A stretch of 64,000 bases of DNA, from NCBI GenBank assembly GCA_002370555.1, contig AP014718.1, positions 1,426,001 to 1,490,000 on the forward strand. The letters are read 5' to 3'. The position numbers and the translations under genes were made by a program. Numbering within the stretch: the stretch's first letter is position 1; each line of letters starts with the position of its first letter. The notes under the pieces were generated by a model. It had not been told where the DNA came from, did no database searches, and saw nothing but the letters and a program-made list of their open reading frames with translations. Shown one piece after another: positions 1 to 13,100 of the stretch. The stretch comes from Arthrobacter sp. Hiyo4. GTDB taxonomy: Bacteria > Actinomycetota > Actinomycetes > Actinomycetales > Micrococcaceae.

Positions 1-1
1 C

Positions 2-367
2 CGCCAGGTGGTGTCGGACGGCACCGCGCAGCAGGTCCAGGACATCCTGGAAAGCGCGGTGACCGAAGGCCAGATCAAGGACGCCGCGATCGACGGATAC
101 CGGGTGGGGGCAAAAACCGGAACCTCTGAATCGCCGTGCGACGACGGGAAGTCAGGGTTCTGCGGCTACACCGCTTCAATTGTGGGGATGGCGCCCATGG
201 ATGATCCCCGGTTTATTGTTGAGGTGGTGCTGCAGCGTCCCAAGGGCAATATCTACGGCATTACGCAGGGGCCCGTGTTCCGTTCGGTCATGAGCCAGGC
301 GCTGCGCACTTACAACGTCCAGCCGTCCACGGGCGAACCGGCCAGGCTGCCGCAGTACGCCAAGTAG
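2..367 (+). CDS. ftsI: Peptidoglycan transpeptidase FtsI (PBP), C-terminal part
   Basis: This is the 3' end of a penicillin-binding protein; the gene begins before the window. About 121 residues remain, carrying the transpeptidase KTG box (GAKTGTSES) followed by the beta strand and a typical C-terminal tail ending LPQYAK. Class B PBPs of this type cross-link septal peptidoglycan outside the membrane as partners of FtsW. Its position directly upstream of murE matches the actinobacterial dcw order, which supports FtsI rather than another PBP. The serine nucleophile and the membrane anchor are outside the window. The reading frame is intact to TAG. Confidence 0.9.
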   Translation, partial: RQVVSDGTAQQVQDILESAVTEGQIKDAAIDGYRVGAKTGTSESPCDDGKSGFCGYTASIVGMAPMDDPRFIVEVVLQRPKGNIYGITQGPVFRSVMSQALRTYNVQPSTGEPARLPQYAK

Positions 368-457
368 CATCAAGCCAGGCATCAGTTCCCCCCAACGCCC
401 GCAGCGGAAGCAGTATCCCGCGGGCATGATCCATTAGCACCACCATCGGAGATTCCC

Positions 458-2103
<1,646 letters not shown>

Positions 2104-2109
2104 ACCGAG

Positions 2110-3574
2110 ATGATTGCACTTACTGCGGCGGAAATCGCCGATATCACACACGGACGCCTGGACGCCGATCCGGGGATCACGCCCCTTTCGGTGGTCACCG
2201 ATTCGCGCGAGGCTGCCGCCGGGTCGCTGTACGTGGCGAAACCTGGCGAGCACGCCGATGGCCACGACTTCGTTGCCGCTGCCTTCAGCCGCGGTGCGGT
2301 GCTGGTCCTTGCAGAGCGCCCCGTAACTGGCCCGGACGGCGTCAACTATCCGGCCGTCCTGGTAGAGGATGCCGTGCTGGCCATGGGCGCGCTGGCCGCC
2401 GAAACGGTCCGTCGGATCCGCCTGGCCCGGTCTGCCGTAGGCGACGCCCTGACTGTCATCGGGATCACCGGTTCCGCCGGGAAGACCACCACGAAGGACC
2501 TCCTCACCGGCATCCTCACCCAGCAGGGTGCCACCGTTGCACCGCAGGGGTCCTACAACGGCGAGGTGGGCGTACCGCTCACGGTCTTCCGCGCCGACAC
2601 CCAAACGCGGTACCTGGTGATCGAGATGGGCGCCACGGGCATCGGGCACATCCGCTACCTGGCCGACATGGTGAGGCCTGACATCGGCGTCGTCCTCGGC
2701 GTCGGCACTGCCCACGCCGGGGAGTTCGGCGGCGTGGACAACATTGCCCAGGCCAAGGGCGAACTGGTGGAGGCCCTCGCCGCCGGCGGCACCGCCGTCA
2801 TCAACCTCGACGACGACCGCGTCGCGGCCATGCGCAGCCGCACCGGCTCCACCGTGCTGGGCTTCTCGGCCGAAGGACGCCCTGACGCGACCGTTCGGGC
2901 CGAGAACCCGGACACAAACTCTGAGGGCAACCCGGAATTCGAGCTCTTCCTGCCCGGCGCCGAAACAGGCCTGCACGTCAGCAGCCGCCTCATCGGCGCC
3001 CACCACATCGGCAACCTCCTCGCCGCAGCATCGGCCGCGCACGCGGCCGGAGTGTCCGGCAAGGACATCGCCGCATCGCTGAGCACACAGTCAGCAGCCA
3101 GCCGTTGGCGGATGGAACGCACTGAACGTGCTGACGGCGTGACCATCATCAACGACGCCTACAACGCCAACCGGAGTCCATGCGGCGGCCCTGCGCACTC
3201 TGGCAGACCTTGGCCGCGGACGGCGCACCTGGGCCGTCCTGGGCGCCATGCTGGAACTGGGACCTGATTCAATCCGTGAACACACCGTTGTGGGCACCCA
3301 GGTGGTCCGCCTGAACATTTCCCGGCTGGTCGTCGTCGGCCGCGAAGCCCGTGCACTTTATGTTTCCGCCGTCCAGGAGGGTTCCTGGGGCGACGAATGC
3401 GTCTTTGCCGAAACCGCAGAGGACGCCTATGTACTCCTGAACGCCGAGCTTGAGCCCGGCGACCTGGTGCTTTTTAAGTCGTCCAACAGCGTTGGACTGC
3501 GGCACCTGGGCGATCGGATAGCATTACCCCCACAATCCACGGAACCCACTGATGAAGGGAGCGAGCTGCTGTGA
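2110..3574 (+). CDS. murF: UDP-MurNAc-tripeptide:D-Ala-D-Ala ligase MurF (frameshifted)
   Basis: MurF attaches D-Ala-D-Ala to complete the UDP-MurNAc pentapeptide. The ATP loop GSAGKTTTK lies near 2470, with [10 protein letters not shown] near 2625 and the family signature NDAYNANPESM near 3150-3180. That signature is broken by two losses about ten bases apart (near 3171 in a CCC run and 3181 in a GGG run); the corrected sequence continues [11 protein letters not shown]. The C-terminal Mur ligase domain then runs in a new frame to TGA at 3572-3574, overlapping the mraY GTG. The corrected length is about 489 residues, normal for MurF. Confidence 0.9.
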
Positions 3575-4680
3575 TTGCACTACTGATCGGCGCAGGACTT
3601 GCCCTGCTGTTTGCCTTGGTGGGAACGCCGCTGTTTATCCGCTTGCTTGTCCGCAAGAGCTACGGCCAATTCATCCGTGATGACGGACCCACGTCCCACC
3701 ACACCAAACGCGGTACGCCCACCATGGGCGGCACCGTGGTGGTGGGCGCGGTCCTGCTCAGCTACGGGCTGACGCACCTGATCATGTGGATGATGAACCC
3801 GGACTCGGCAGGCCCGACCGCCTCGGCCCTGATCCTGCTCTTCCTGATGGTCGGCATGGGGCTGGTGGGCTTCCTGGACGATTTCATCAAGATCTCCCGG
3901 CAGCGGAGCCTTGGCCTGGACGCGAAGGCCAAGCTCATCCTCCAGGCCGCGGTAGGCATAGGCTTCGCCATCCTGGCCCTGAACTTTCCCGACCCGGACG
4001 GCCTGACGCCGGCCTCGACAAAAATCTCCCTGGTCCGTGACATTCCCTGGCTGGACCTGGCCTTCGCCGGCACGGTGGTCGGCGCAATCCTCTTTGTGGT
4101 GTGGTCCAACCTGATCGTCACGGCGGCGACCAACGGCGTGAACCTGACGGACGGCCTGGACGGTCTCGCTGCCGGTGCCTCAGTCATGGTCTTCGGTGCC
4201 TACACGCTGATGGGAATCTGGCAGAACAACCAGGCCTGCGGATCGCCGCGGGAAGCCGGAAGTGGCTGCTACTCCGTCCGCGACCCCCTGGACCTGGCGC
4301 TCCTGGCAGCCATCCTGAGCGCCGCCCTCGTGGGATTCCTCTGGTGGAACACCTCCCCGGCCAAGATCTTTATGGGTGACACCGGGTCATTGGCCATCGG
4401 CGGCGCGGTTGCCGGCTTCGCCATCCTGTCGCGGACGGAACTGCTGCTGGGAATCATCGGCGGCCTGTTCGTCCTGATTACCCTGTCCGTGATCATCCAG
4501 GTGGGCTACTTCAAGGCCACCGGCGGTAAACGCGTCTTCAAGATGGCACCGCTGCAGCACCACTTCGAACTCAAGGGCTGGGCAGAAGTCACGGTGGTGG
4601 TCCGGTTCTGGATCCTGGGCGGTCTCTTCGTGGCCGTGGGCCTGGGTGTCTTCTACGCTGAATGGGTTGTGCTCCTGTGA
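3571..4680 (+). CDS. mraY: Phospho-MurNAc-pentapeptide translocase MraY
   Basis: MraY transfers phospho-MurNAc-pentapeptide from UDP to undecaprenyl phosphate, making lipid I at the inner face of the membrane. The 369-residue frame is intact from GTG (GTGA overlap with the murF stop). Visible family motifs are [12 protein letters not shown] near residue 45, [12 protein letters not shown] near 190, FMGDTGS near 265 and [11 protein letters not shown] near 330. About ten hydrophobic segments are present. Like most of the intact genes here it has a clean start and stop. It overlaps the next gene, murD, by four bases. Confidence 0.97.
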   Translation: MIALLIGAGLALLFALVGTPLFIRLLVRKSYGQFIRDDGPTSHHTKRGTPTMGGTVVVGAVLLSYGLTHLIMWMMNPDSAGPTASALILLFLMVGMGLVGFLDDFIKISRQRSLGLDAKAKLILQAAVGIGFAILALNFPDPDGLTPASTKISLVRDIPWLDLAFAGTVVGAILFVVWSNLIVTAATNGVNLTDGLDGLAAGASVMVFGAYTLMGIWQNNQACGSPREAGSGCYSVRDPLDLALLAAILSAALVGFLWWNTSPAKIFMGDTGSLAIGGAVAGFAILSRTELLLGIIGGLFVLITLSVIIQVGYFKATGGKRVFKMAPLQHHFELKGWAEVTVVVRFWILGGLFVAVGLGVFYAEWVVLL

Positions 4681-6238
4681 CTGTTTCTCCCCGCCTGCAA
4701 AACCTGGTCAGCTGGGATTCTGACTGGGAAGGGGTGCGCGTTGCAGTCACCGGCATCGGAGTGTCCGGGTTCGCCGCGGCAGATACCCTCATCGAACTCG
4801 GTGCCCGGGTGGTGGTGGTTGATGCCGCCACGTCCGAGACAGCGAAGGCTCAGGCCGACACCCTGAAGATCATCGGCGCCGTGGACGTGCTCCTGGGCGA
4901 GGAAGCCGTCAACAGGATCCCCAAGATCGATGGCAGCTTCCCCGACCTCATCGTGACCTCCCCGGGTTGGCGGCCTGACCAGGCGCTCCTGGCGGCCGCT
5001 GCGCGCGCCCACATTCCGGTCTGGGGCGACGTCGAGCTTGCCTGGCGCCTGCGGGTCCGGGCCGGGCACAAGACCGCTGACTGGCTGACCATCACCGGCA
5101 CCAACGGCAAGACCACCACTGTGGGCCTGACGGCGTCGATGCTGCAGGCCGCCGGCCTCAAGGCCATCGCGGTCGGCAATGTGGGCACCCCCATCCTGGA
5201 CGCCCTCCGCGACCCCGTGGAATACGATGTCTTCGCGGTTGAACTATCCAGCTTCCAGCTGCACTGGGCTGAAACGCTGTCGCCGGTGGCCAGCGTATGC
5301 CTGAACGTGGCTGAGGACCACGTTGACTGGCATGGTTCCTACAATTCCTACCTCGCGGACAAGGCCAAGGTCTATGCACGGACCCAGCAGGCCTGCATCT
5401 TCAACGCGGAACAGATCGAGACCGAACGGATGGTTGAGGACGCGGACGTTGTGGAGGGCTGCCGGGCCGTCGGCTTCACCACACTTACGCCGGCCATCAG
5501 CATGCTCGGCGTCGTGGAAGGCCTGCTCGTGGACCGTGCGTTCATCGAGGAACGCAGGGACAGCGCCGCCGAGCTGGCTTCGATGACCGACCTGGGGCAG
5601 TTTGCGCCCCGGCACATGGTGGCGAACGCCCTTGCGGCCGCAGCCCTGGTCCGGGCCTACGGTGTGGACGCGAAGGCCGTGCGCCAGGGCATCCAGGACT
5701 ACGTGCCGGGGAACCACCGCATCCAGCCGGTCGCCAAGCAGCACGGCGTGCTCTGGGTCAACGATTCCAAGGCCACCAACCCGCACGCAGCAGCCGCGTC
5801 ACTGGCCACCTTTGAAAACGTCATCTGGATCGCCGGCGGCCTGTCCAAGGGCGTCAGCTACGACCACCTGGTCCGGGACCACGCCGCCCGGCTCAAGGCT
5901 GTGGTACTCATCGGCACGGACACCGCCGCGCTTGCGGAGGCCTTGCAGCGACACGCGCCGGATGTCCCCGTGATCACGACGCCGCCGGGCGACACTGAAA
6001 ATATGCAGACTGCCGCAACGGGCGAAGCCACCACGGACAGCTCGCCGGATTCCGGTGCGGCCGTGATGTCCCGGGCCGTTGCGTCAGCAGCGCAGCTGGC
6101 GGAATCAGGCGACACCGTGCTGATGGCCCGGCAGCTGCTTCCATGGATCAGTTCTCTTCCTATGCTCACCGCGGCGACGCCTTTATTGAAGCTGTCCGCG
6201 AGCTGGTGGAAGGGCAGGCCCAGACCGGCGAGGAGTAA
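4677..6238 (+). CDS. murD: UDP-MurNAc-L-Ala:D-Glu ligase MurD (frameshifted near the 3' end)
   Basis: MurD adds D-glutamate to UDP-MurNAc-L-alanine. I chose GTG 4677, which overlaps the mraY stop; an ATG at 4662 is in frame but lies inside mraY. The N-terminal glycine-rich loop GIGVSGF, the ATP loop GTNGKTTT near 5098, and [13 protein letters not shown] near 5305 are visible. One C is missing near 6127; with it restored the protein ends in a helix finishing TGEE with TAA at 6236-6238. Uncorrected, the frame runs on into ftsW and looks like a fusion, which it is not. The corrected length is about 521 residues. Confidence 0.92.
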
Positions 6239-6240
6239 CA

Positions 6241-7594
6241 ATGGTCAGCACGCCCACCCGGTCGGCCTCCCGGCCGCGCGCCGGGAAACCCGCTTCTCCC
6301 GTAAAGTCCACCATCACCCTGCCGGACCGGATCCGGGACTGGTACCAGGCCTTCTGGTCCACGCTGGAAGGAACCGGCACCTCCAAGAACGGCTCAACGT
6401 ATTACCTGATCCTTGGCTCCACGCTGGCCCTGACCGCAATCGGCATCATGATGGTGCTGTCGGCCTCCAGCGTCGAATCCATCGCTGCGGGAAAGTCGCC
6501 TTACGGCGATGCCCTCAAGCAGGGAATGTTCGCCGCCATCGGCATTTTCACCATGTTCGTCCTCTCCCGCATCAACGTGGTCTGGCTGAAACGCCTGGCC
6601 TGGCCGGGGCTGGGCGGGCCCTAGTCCTCCTGGTCCTGGTGCAGCTGATCGGTGACGAAGTCAACGGCAACAAGAACTGGATCGACCTCGGCGGCATCAC
6701 CTTCCAGCCGTCCGAGGCGTCCAAGCTGACACTGGCGCTGTGGATGGCCACCGTCCTGGCCAGGAAAGGGAAGCTGCTGCGGCGCTGGCCCACGTGCTGA
6801 TCCCGGCCGTGCCGCTGGCGGGCGCGGTGATCGGCCTGGTCCTGCTGGGCAATGACCTGGGGACGGCCATGATCATCATGATGATCACCGCTGCCGCCCT
6901 CTTCTTCGCCGGAGTGCCGCTGTACCTGTTCGGGTTCGCCGCCCTGGTGGCCGCAGCCGGCACAGCCGTCATGGCCATCACCAGCTCAAACCGCATGTGC
7001 CGCATCACCTCGTGGTGGACCGGCCAGTCCTGTGCCGACGGCATTGACGCCAACTACCAGGCCACCAACGGGCTCTACGGGCTGGCGTCCGGGGGCTGGT
7101 TCGGCGTAGGTCTGGGCCAAAGCCGGCAGAAGTACAGCTGGATCCCGGAAGCCCACAACGACTTCATCTTCGCCATCATCGGCGAGGAACTCGGCCTGGT
7201 GGGCACCGTCGTCGTGCTTGTCCTTTTTGCCATCCTCGGCGCCGCCATCTACCGCGTAGTGGTGGCGCAGGAGGACATGTTCCACCGGGTGCTGGCCGGC
7301 ACCATCATGGTGTGGCTGCTGGGGCAGGCCACGGTCAACATGGCCGTGGTGACAGGGCTGATGCCGGTGATCGGCGTGCCGCTGCCGTTCATTTCCTACG
7401 GCGGCTCGGCACTGCTGATGTCGCTCTGCGCCGTGGGGGTGGTGCTCTCGCTTGCCCGCGAACAGATGGCGCCGGCCCTCCGGCCGAAGAAACTGTTCAA
7501 ATTCGGCGCCAAGAAGGCCGGGGGAGCCCCTGGCCGCAAACCTGCTGCCCGCAAAACCGCCGGCCCCACAACAACCGCAAGAAAGCGTACGTAG
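6241..7594 (+). CDS. ftsW: SEDS peptidoglycan polymerase FtsW (frameshifted)
   Basis: FtsW is the septal SEDS glycosyltransferase that polymerises lipid II with a cognate class B PBP. The start ATG follows the murD stop by two bases. After a cytoplasmic basic N-terminus, hydrophobic segments begin near residue 55. The SEDS motifs NWIDLGGITFQPSE (near 6675), LGNDLGTAMI (near 6846), PEAHNDFIFAIIGEE (near 7147) and PLPFISYGGSA (near 7382) are clear. Frame breaks near 6618 and 6784 are each corrected by one G. The C-terminus is a Lys/Arg/Ala-rich tail. The corrected length is about 452 residues. The alternative, RodA, is unlikely given the murD-ftsW-murG order. Confidence 0.92.
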
Positions 7595-7600
7595 CACCAG

Positions 7601-8700
7601 ATGACTTCCCAGAACCTGTCCATTGTCCTGGCGGGCGGCGGAACCGCCGGCCACATCAGCCCCCTTCTGGCCATCGCGGCCGCGCTGCGGGCTGCCTCGC
7701 CCGGAGCGAGGCTGCTCGCCGTCGGCACGCCCGCCGGCATGGAAACCCGGCTGGTGCCCGCTGCCGGCCTGGAACTGGCCACCATCGACCGGGTGCCGTT
7801 TCCGCGGAAACCTTCCATTGACCTCCTCAAGCTGCCCGCCCGGCTGGCCGGGGCGGTCAGGCAGTCCGGACGCATCCTCGACGACGCCTCGGCCGACGTC
7901 CTGGTGGGCGTCGGCGGCTACGTCTGCACACCCCTGTACCTCGCCGCCCGGCGCCGGGGAATCCCCATCGTGATCCATGAGGCGAATACCAGGCCCGGCC
8001 TGGCCAACCGGGTGGGATCGTTCCTGACCCGTCACGTCGCCACTGCCTTCGACACCACGCGCCTGCGGCACGCCCGCCATGTGGGCATGCCGATGCGGAC
8101 CGAAATCTCCAGCCTGGACCGGGAGGCTGACCGTGCCGCCGCCCGCGAAGTCCTGGGCCTGGATCCCAGCACGCCCACACTGATTGTGACCGGTGGTTCC
8201 TCCGGGGCCCAGAGCATCAACCGCGCGGTGGCCGCCGCCGTCCAGGACCTTGGCGCGGCGGGGATCCAGACCCTCCACATTACCGGCCGCGGCAAGACGG
8301 TTTTGGGGACCGACGGCGGCCCTCTCGCCGCACCTGGCTACCGGCAGGTGGAGTACGTGGACGGCATGGAACGGGTGTACGCCGCCGCGGACGTGCTGCT
8401 GGCGAGATCCGGCGCAGCCACCGTCTGCGAAGTGGCCGCCGTGGGAGTGCCGGCAGTGTTTGTCCCGCTGCCCATCGGCAACGGCGAGCAGGCGCTTAAC
8501 GCGGCGGGGCTCGTGAACGCCGGTGGCGCACTCCTGGTCCAGGATAAGGACTTCACCGCGCAGTGGGTGGCGGGCCAGCTCATCCCCCTGGTCACCGACC
8601 CGGCCGCCTGGCCACCATGGCCGCCAGCTCGCGCCGCCTTGGCGTCAGAAACGCCGATCAGCGCATGGTTGAGCTTGTCCTGGAAGCGGTATCCGCATGA
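7601..8700 (+). CDS. murG: UDP-GlcNAc:lipid I transferase MurG (frameshifted near the 3' end)
   Basis: MurG adds GlcNAc to lipid I, making lipid II, as a peripheral membrane GT-B glycosyltransferase. It opens with the glycine-rich GGGTAGHI loop at residues 12-19; VGVGGY near 105, HEAN near 125, [10 protein letters not shown] near 200 and the UDP-binding segment RSGAATVCE near 270 follow. One C is missing near 8609; corrected, the gene ends at TGA 8698-8700, overlapping the murC ATG. Uncorrected, the frame runs into murC. The corrected length is about 367 residues, the family norm. Confidence 0.93.
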
Positions 8701-10071
8701 TCCCCTCAAGCATCCGCAGCCAGGAGTCCCTGGGCCGCGTCCATTTCATCGGCATCGGCGGCGTGGGATGTCCGCCGTGGCCCGCATCATGGTGGCCCGC
8801 GGCGTCGCCGTGAGCGGATCGGATGCCAAGGACCTTCCGGTGATGGCGGAGCTGGACGCCGCCGGTGCGAGGATCGCGGTCGGATACGCCGCAGCCAACC
8901 TGGGCAATGCCCAGACCGTGGTGGCCGGCTCGGCGATCCGTCCGGATAACCCCGAGCTGGTGGCCGCGCATGCGGCCGGCCTGCCCGTGCTGCACCGCTC
9001 GGAGGCCCTGGCGGCCACCATGCGGGACGACCTCGTGGTGACCGTGGCAGGCACCCATGGCAAGTCCACCACCACCTCCATGGTCACCGTCCTGCTCCAG
9101 GGCGCCGGGATGGATCCGTCGTTTGCGATCGGCGCCAACGTGCCTGCGCTCGGCGTCAATGCCGCTCACGGCACGTCAGGGGTCTTTGTGGCCGAAGCAG
9201 ACGAGTCCGACGGCTCCTTCCTGAACTACCGGCCAAAGATTGCCGTGGTCACCAATGTCGAACCCGATCACCTGGACCACTACGGCACGGCCGAGGCCGT
9301 CTACGAGTCCTTCGACCGCTTTACGGCGCTACTTCCGGCCGACGGCGTCCTGATTGCCTGCGCTGACGATGCCGGCGCCGCAGCCCTGGCAGAGCGCACG
9401 CTCGCGCGCGGCAACACCCGGGTGGTTCTGTACGGCACCTCGGACGGGTCGGACCTGGTGCTGCACGACGGCGGCCCCGGGGACGTGGCGGTCTCCTCAC
9501 CCGCCGGGCGGTTCGCCCTGGACCTGCAGGTCCGGGCAGGCACAACGCGCTGAACGCCGCCGCCGCCGTCGCCGTCGCGCTGGAGCTGGGGGTCGACGCC
9601 GAAGCTGCCGCGCGTGCCCTGGCGCACTTCTCGGGCGCTTCGCGGCGCTTTGAACTGAAAGGGGAGGCGCGCGGCGTGCGCGTCTATGACGACTACGCCC
9701 ACCACCCCACCGAGGTCCGGGCCGCCCTGACGGCTGCGCGGTCAGTGGCCGGTGGGCACCGCGTCCATGTCCTGTTCCAGCCGCACCTGTTCTCCCGCAC
9801 CAGGGAGTTTGCCAGGGAGTTCGCAGAAGCGCTGAACCTGGCAGACACCGCCCTGGTCCTGGACATATACCCCGCGCGCGAAGATCCCATCCCAGGAGTC
9901 AGCAGCCAGCTCATCGCCGAGCACTTGTTGCCCGGCGGACGCCTGGTGGAGCCGGGCGGGGCGGTTGCTGCCCTTACGGACGCCGCCGGGCCCGGCGACA
10001 TCATCCTGACCGTCGGGGCAGGGGATGTCACGGCCTTCGGACCGCAGATCGTGCAGGCTCTCGGTGGGTAG
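8697..10071 (+). CDS. murC: UDP-MurNAc:L-alanine ligase MurC (frameshifted)
   Basis: MurC starts the stem peptide by adding L-alanine to UDP-MurNAc. ATG 8697 overlaps the murG stop (ATGA). The N-terminal [16 protein letters not shown] loop is recovered by adding one G near 8767. The ATP loop GTHGKSTTT lies near 9050, EADESDGSF near 9196, [10 protein letters not shown] near 9258 and [11 protein letters not shown] near 9686. A second base is missing near 9529, where corrected sequence gives [12 protein letters not shown]. It stops at TAG 10069-10071, overlapping the ftsQ GTG. The corrected length is about 459 residues. Confidence 0.92.
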
Positions 10072-10985
10072 TCCGCGCCGGCCCACCTACGCGTCACCGG
10101 GCAGGCGGCAGCCACCCGCACCAGCGGAACCGGACGTTATCTCGGCCTCCAAACGCGCCCCGAGGCGGACACCCCGTCTTTGCCCGGCCGCAGGAAAGTG
10201 AAGTTCGCGGACCGGAACCCGCCCGCAGACAGGGCGCCAGCAGGCAAGGCGTCGGCTGGCGCTGACAATGTGCTGGCCTTCCCGGAACCGCCCGGAAAAC
10301 GACTCAAGCGGAACATCCTGGTAGCCCTGGGCACTGTCCTGGCGTTGGTCGGCGCGCTGCTGGCCGCCGCAATCTTTTCGCCAGTACTCGCCGTAGGCAC
10401 CGTCACGGTGTCCGGGACCCGGCTCGTCACCACGGAACAGGTGCAGGCCGCACTGGAACCTCTGAAGGGCAAACCCCTGCCCCAGATCAGCGATGAGGAG
10501 GTCAGCCGCCTCCTGGCGCCCCTCGTCCAGATCAAATCCGTTTCAACCCAGGCGCGGCCGCCGTCCGGGTTGGTGGTCCAGGTACTGGAGCGGGTCCCGG
10601 TGGCACTGGTCAAGCAGGGGGAGCAGTACCAGTTGGTGGATGTGGACGGCGTGGTGCTGGCCAGCCCCGCGGACCCGCCATGGTTTCCCTGCCCGTGATC
10701 GACGGCGGCGCCGGAGCCATCGGCAAGGACCTCTTCCAGGCCACCGCAGCCGTCCTCGGTGCACTACCGCTGGACGTGCTGTCAAAGCTGTCCAACGCGT
10801 CCGCACAGTCCGTGGATGCTGTGGAGCTCAAATTGGTGGACGGCCAGACCATCATTTGGGGGAATGCGGGGGAGAAGGAGCTCAAGGCCAAGGTGCTCGA
10901 AGCCCTGCTCAAGGTTCCCACGGACCCGAAGAACCCCGTCCGTGTGTACGATGTGAGCGCGCCCCGGCATCCGGTGACGCGCTGA
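10064..10985 (+). CDS. ftsQ: Cell division protein FtsQ / DivIB (frameshifted)
   Basis: FtsQ is a bitopic membrane protein of the divisome that links FtsB/FtsL with FtsW/FtsI. I placed the start at GTG 10064, overlapping the murC stop. A basic, proline-rich cytoplasmic tail precedes one transmembrane segment (NILVALGTVLALVGALLAAA, near 10312). A POTRA-type domain (VGTVTVSGTRLVTTEQVQAA) and a beta domain with VALVKQGEQYQLVDVDG follow. Frame breaks lie near 10160 and 10676. The start remains uncertain because the first break falls in the poorly conserved N-terminus. It is placed between murC and ftsZ, as in other actinobacteria. Confidence 0.85.
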
Positions 10986-11074
10986 TCGCTTTATTTACCC
11001 GGAATTCCCGCGACACGCGGCTCCGGTTATTGAATGTCTGAACCATAGGAAATAGCGTTCCAGACATGAGTTAC

Positions 11075-11106
11075 TTGACATAACTATAACCTTCAACTCG
11101 AAGGTT
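11075..11106 (+). promoter_or_regulatory. ftsZ upstream region: TTGACA box and 7-bp inverted repeat
   Basis: The 187-bp gap before ftsZ is AT-richer than its surroundings. It holds TTGACA at 11075-11080 and an inverted repeat AACCTTC (11088-11094) / GAAGGTT (11100-11106), followed by the palindrome TTCGAA. No -10 hexamer at standard spacing from TTGACA was found. The repeat could be an operator or a leader hairpin. Both the promoter and operator roles are inferred. Confidence 0.4.
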
Positions 11107-11172
11107 AAGGTTCGAAGCTTCAAGCCCGACTCCACAGTTTTCGCAACAGGACACGAACAAGGGACACGTAAC

Positions 11173-12404
11173 GTGGCAGCTCCGCAGAATTACTTGGCCG
11201 TCATCAAGGTCGTCGGCATCGGCGGCGGTGGCGTGAACGCAGTCAACCGCATGATCGAGGTCGGCCTCCGGGGCGTTGAATTCATCGCCATCAACACAGA
11301 TGCCCAGGCGCTGCTGATGAGCGACGCCGACGTCAAACTCGACGTCGGACGTGAGCTGACCCGCGGGCTCGGTGCAGGCGCCAACCCCGAGGTGGGCAAA
11401 CAGGCTGCGGAGGACCACGCCGACGAAATCGAAGAGGTCATCCGCGGCGCGGACATGGTGTTTGTGACCGCCGGCGAAGGTGGCGGCACGGGTACTGGTG
11501 GTGCCCCTGTGGTGGCACGCATCGCCCGGTCCCTCGGAGCGCTGACCATCGGTGTGGTGACCCGTCCGTTCACGTTCGAGGGCCGCCGTCGTGCTGGTTC
11601 TGCAGAGGCGGGCATCGACGCCCTCCGCGACGAAGTGGACACGCTGATCGTCATCCCGAACGATAGGCTTCTGTCCATCAGCGACCGCAACGTCTCCGTC
11701 CTGGACGCTTTCCGTTCCGCTGACCAGGTCCTGCTGTCCGGTGTCCAGGGCATCACGGACCTCATCACCACCCCCGGCCTGATCAACCTCGACTTCGCGG
11801 ACGTCAAGTCCGTGATGCAGGGCGCAGGCTCCGCGCTGATGGGCATCGGCTCCGCCCGCGGTGAAGACCGCGCGGTGAAGGCTGCCGAGCTCGCCATTGC
11901 ATCGCCGCTGCTGGAAGCCTCCATCGACGGCGCCCATGGTGTCCTGCTCTCCATCCAGGGCGGTTCCGATCTTGGCCTGTTCGAAATCAACGAAGCTGCG
12001 CGCCTGGTCCAGGAGGTGGCTCACCCGGAAGCCAACATCATCTTCGGTGCCGTGATCGACGATGCGCTCGGTGACGAGGCCCGTGTCACGGTCATTGCCG
12101 CCGGTTTCGACGACGTCAAGGCCACCTCTCCCTCCATGGACCAGTCGCAGCCGCAGGTTGCGCCCCAGCGGCCCGCAGCGGCACCCGTACCGGCTCAGGC
12201 CCCGACTTCGGGTGGCAGCCACCGGCACAACGTCCAGCCGGTCCACGCCGGGGTCGGCGCGTCAGGCCTGAGCAACTGGGGCCAGCAGCGCCGTCGTCGG
12301 TCCCCGCCGATTCAGGTTTCGACGTCGACCTGCCGTCGGTAGTGGAGCCGGACCTCTCCGGGAACCGCGCCGATGACCTGGATGTCCCCGACTTCCTGAA
12401 GTAG
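11173..12404 (+). CDS. ftsZ: Cell division GTPase FtsZ (frameshifted near the 3' end)
   Basis: FtsZ polymerises at mid-cell as the scaffold of the divisome. The start is GTG 11173 (protein [15 protein letters not shown]). The tubulin signature GGGTGTG lies near residues 104-110, the N-terminal [13 protein letters not shown] near 16, and the T7 region [11 protein letters not shown] near 205. The last 40 codons are out of frame because one C is missing near 12290. Corrected, the protein ends with the conserved actinobacterial tail [10 protein letters not shown], the likely docking site for SepF. The corrected length is about 411 residues. pgeF follows after 8 bp. Confidence 0.97.
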
Positions 12405-12412
12405 GACCCGGG

Positions 12413-13100
12413 TTGTTCTATTGGCGGGCAGAAGTGTCTGCTGGCGTGAGTGTGGCGTTCACAGACGCCCAGGCCGGCAATCTTGCCCTGCATGTCGGGG
12501 ACAACGCCGCTGATGTTCTCCAGCGCCGGGAGGCGCTGGAGAACGCCGCCGGCCTAACCCGTGGTTCCCTTCGGTTCATGGAGCAGGTTCACGGCACTGC
12601 GGTGGAAATGATGGAGCCGGCCACGCCAGCGCCGACCGCCGATGCCATGGTGTCGCGGGCCTGCCGCTTGCGGTGATGGTGGCCGACTGCATCCCGGCAG
12701 CACTCGTTGGGGAAAGACCAGACGGTCCGGTCCTCGCCGCCGTGCACGCAGGCCGCCCGGGGATGGAAAACGGCATTCTCCTGGCGGCAGTGGAACGGAT
12801 GCGCTCAGTCGGGCCACCGCCATTCGTGCCTGGCTGGGCCCGTCAATCTGCGGGCGTTGCTATGAGGTGCCCGCCGAACTGCGCGCCCAAGTAGCTGCCC
12901 AGGTGCCGGCGACGTGGGCTGCCACATCCTGGGGCACGCCCGCACTGGATCTCCCGGCAGGGGCGAAGAGCCAACTTGAAGCTGCCGGCGTCGTCATCGA
13001 ATATGCGGGTCCGTGCACGCTTGAAAACGACGAGCTTTTCTCTTACCGCAGGTCCAACACCACCGGTCGCTTCGCGGGACTGGTGTGGTCGCATGACTGA
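12413..13100 (+). CDS. pgeF: YfiH/PgeF-family multicopper oxidoreductase-like protein (frameshifted)
   Basis: This family (DUF152, laccase domain) has been linked to purine nucleoside metabolism and to editing of mis-incorporated amino acids in peptidoglycan precursors. Characteristic segments are MEQVHGTAV near 12577, MVADCIPA near 12675, AAVHAGRPGMENGI near 12737 and LGPSICGRCYEV near 12837. These supply the conserved His/Cys metal-site residues. The start is TTG 12413. Frame breaks lie near 12658 (G run) and near 12802. The stop overlaps the yggS start. It sits between ftsZ and sepF as is usual in Gram-positive bacteria; the exact substrate here is unknown. Confidence 0.85.

Noticed and set aside
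4662..6800. A single long protein joining MurD with FtsW
   Set aside because: A missing C near 6127 sends the murD frame into ftsW. Restoring it gives a normal MurD stop at 6236 and a separate ftsW start at 6241.
7601..9553. A MurG-MurC fusion
   Set aside because: The two joined halves come from one base lost near 8609 and one near 8767; corrected, each has its own stop and start with an ATGA overlap.
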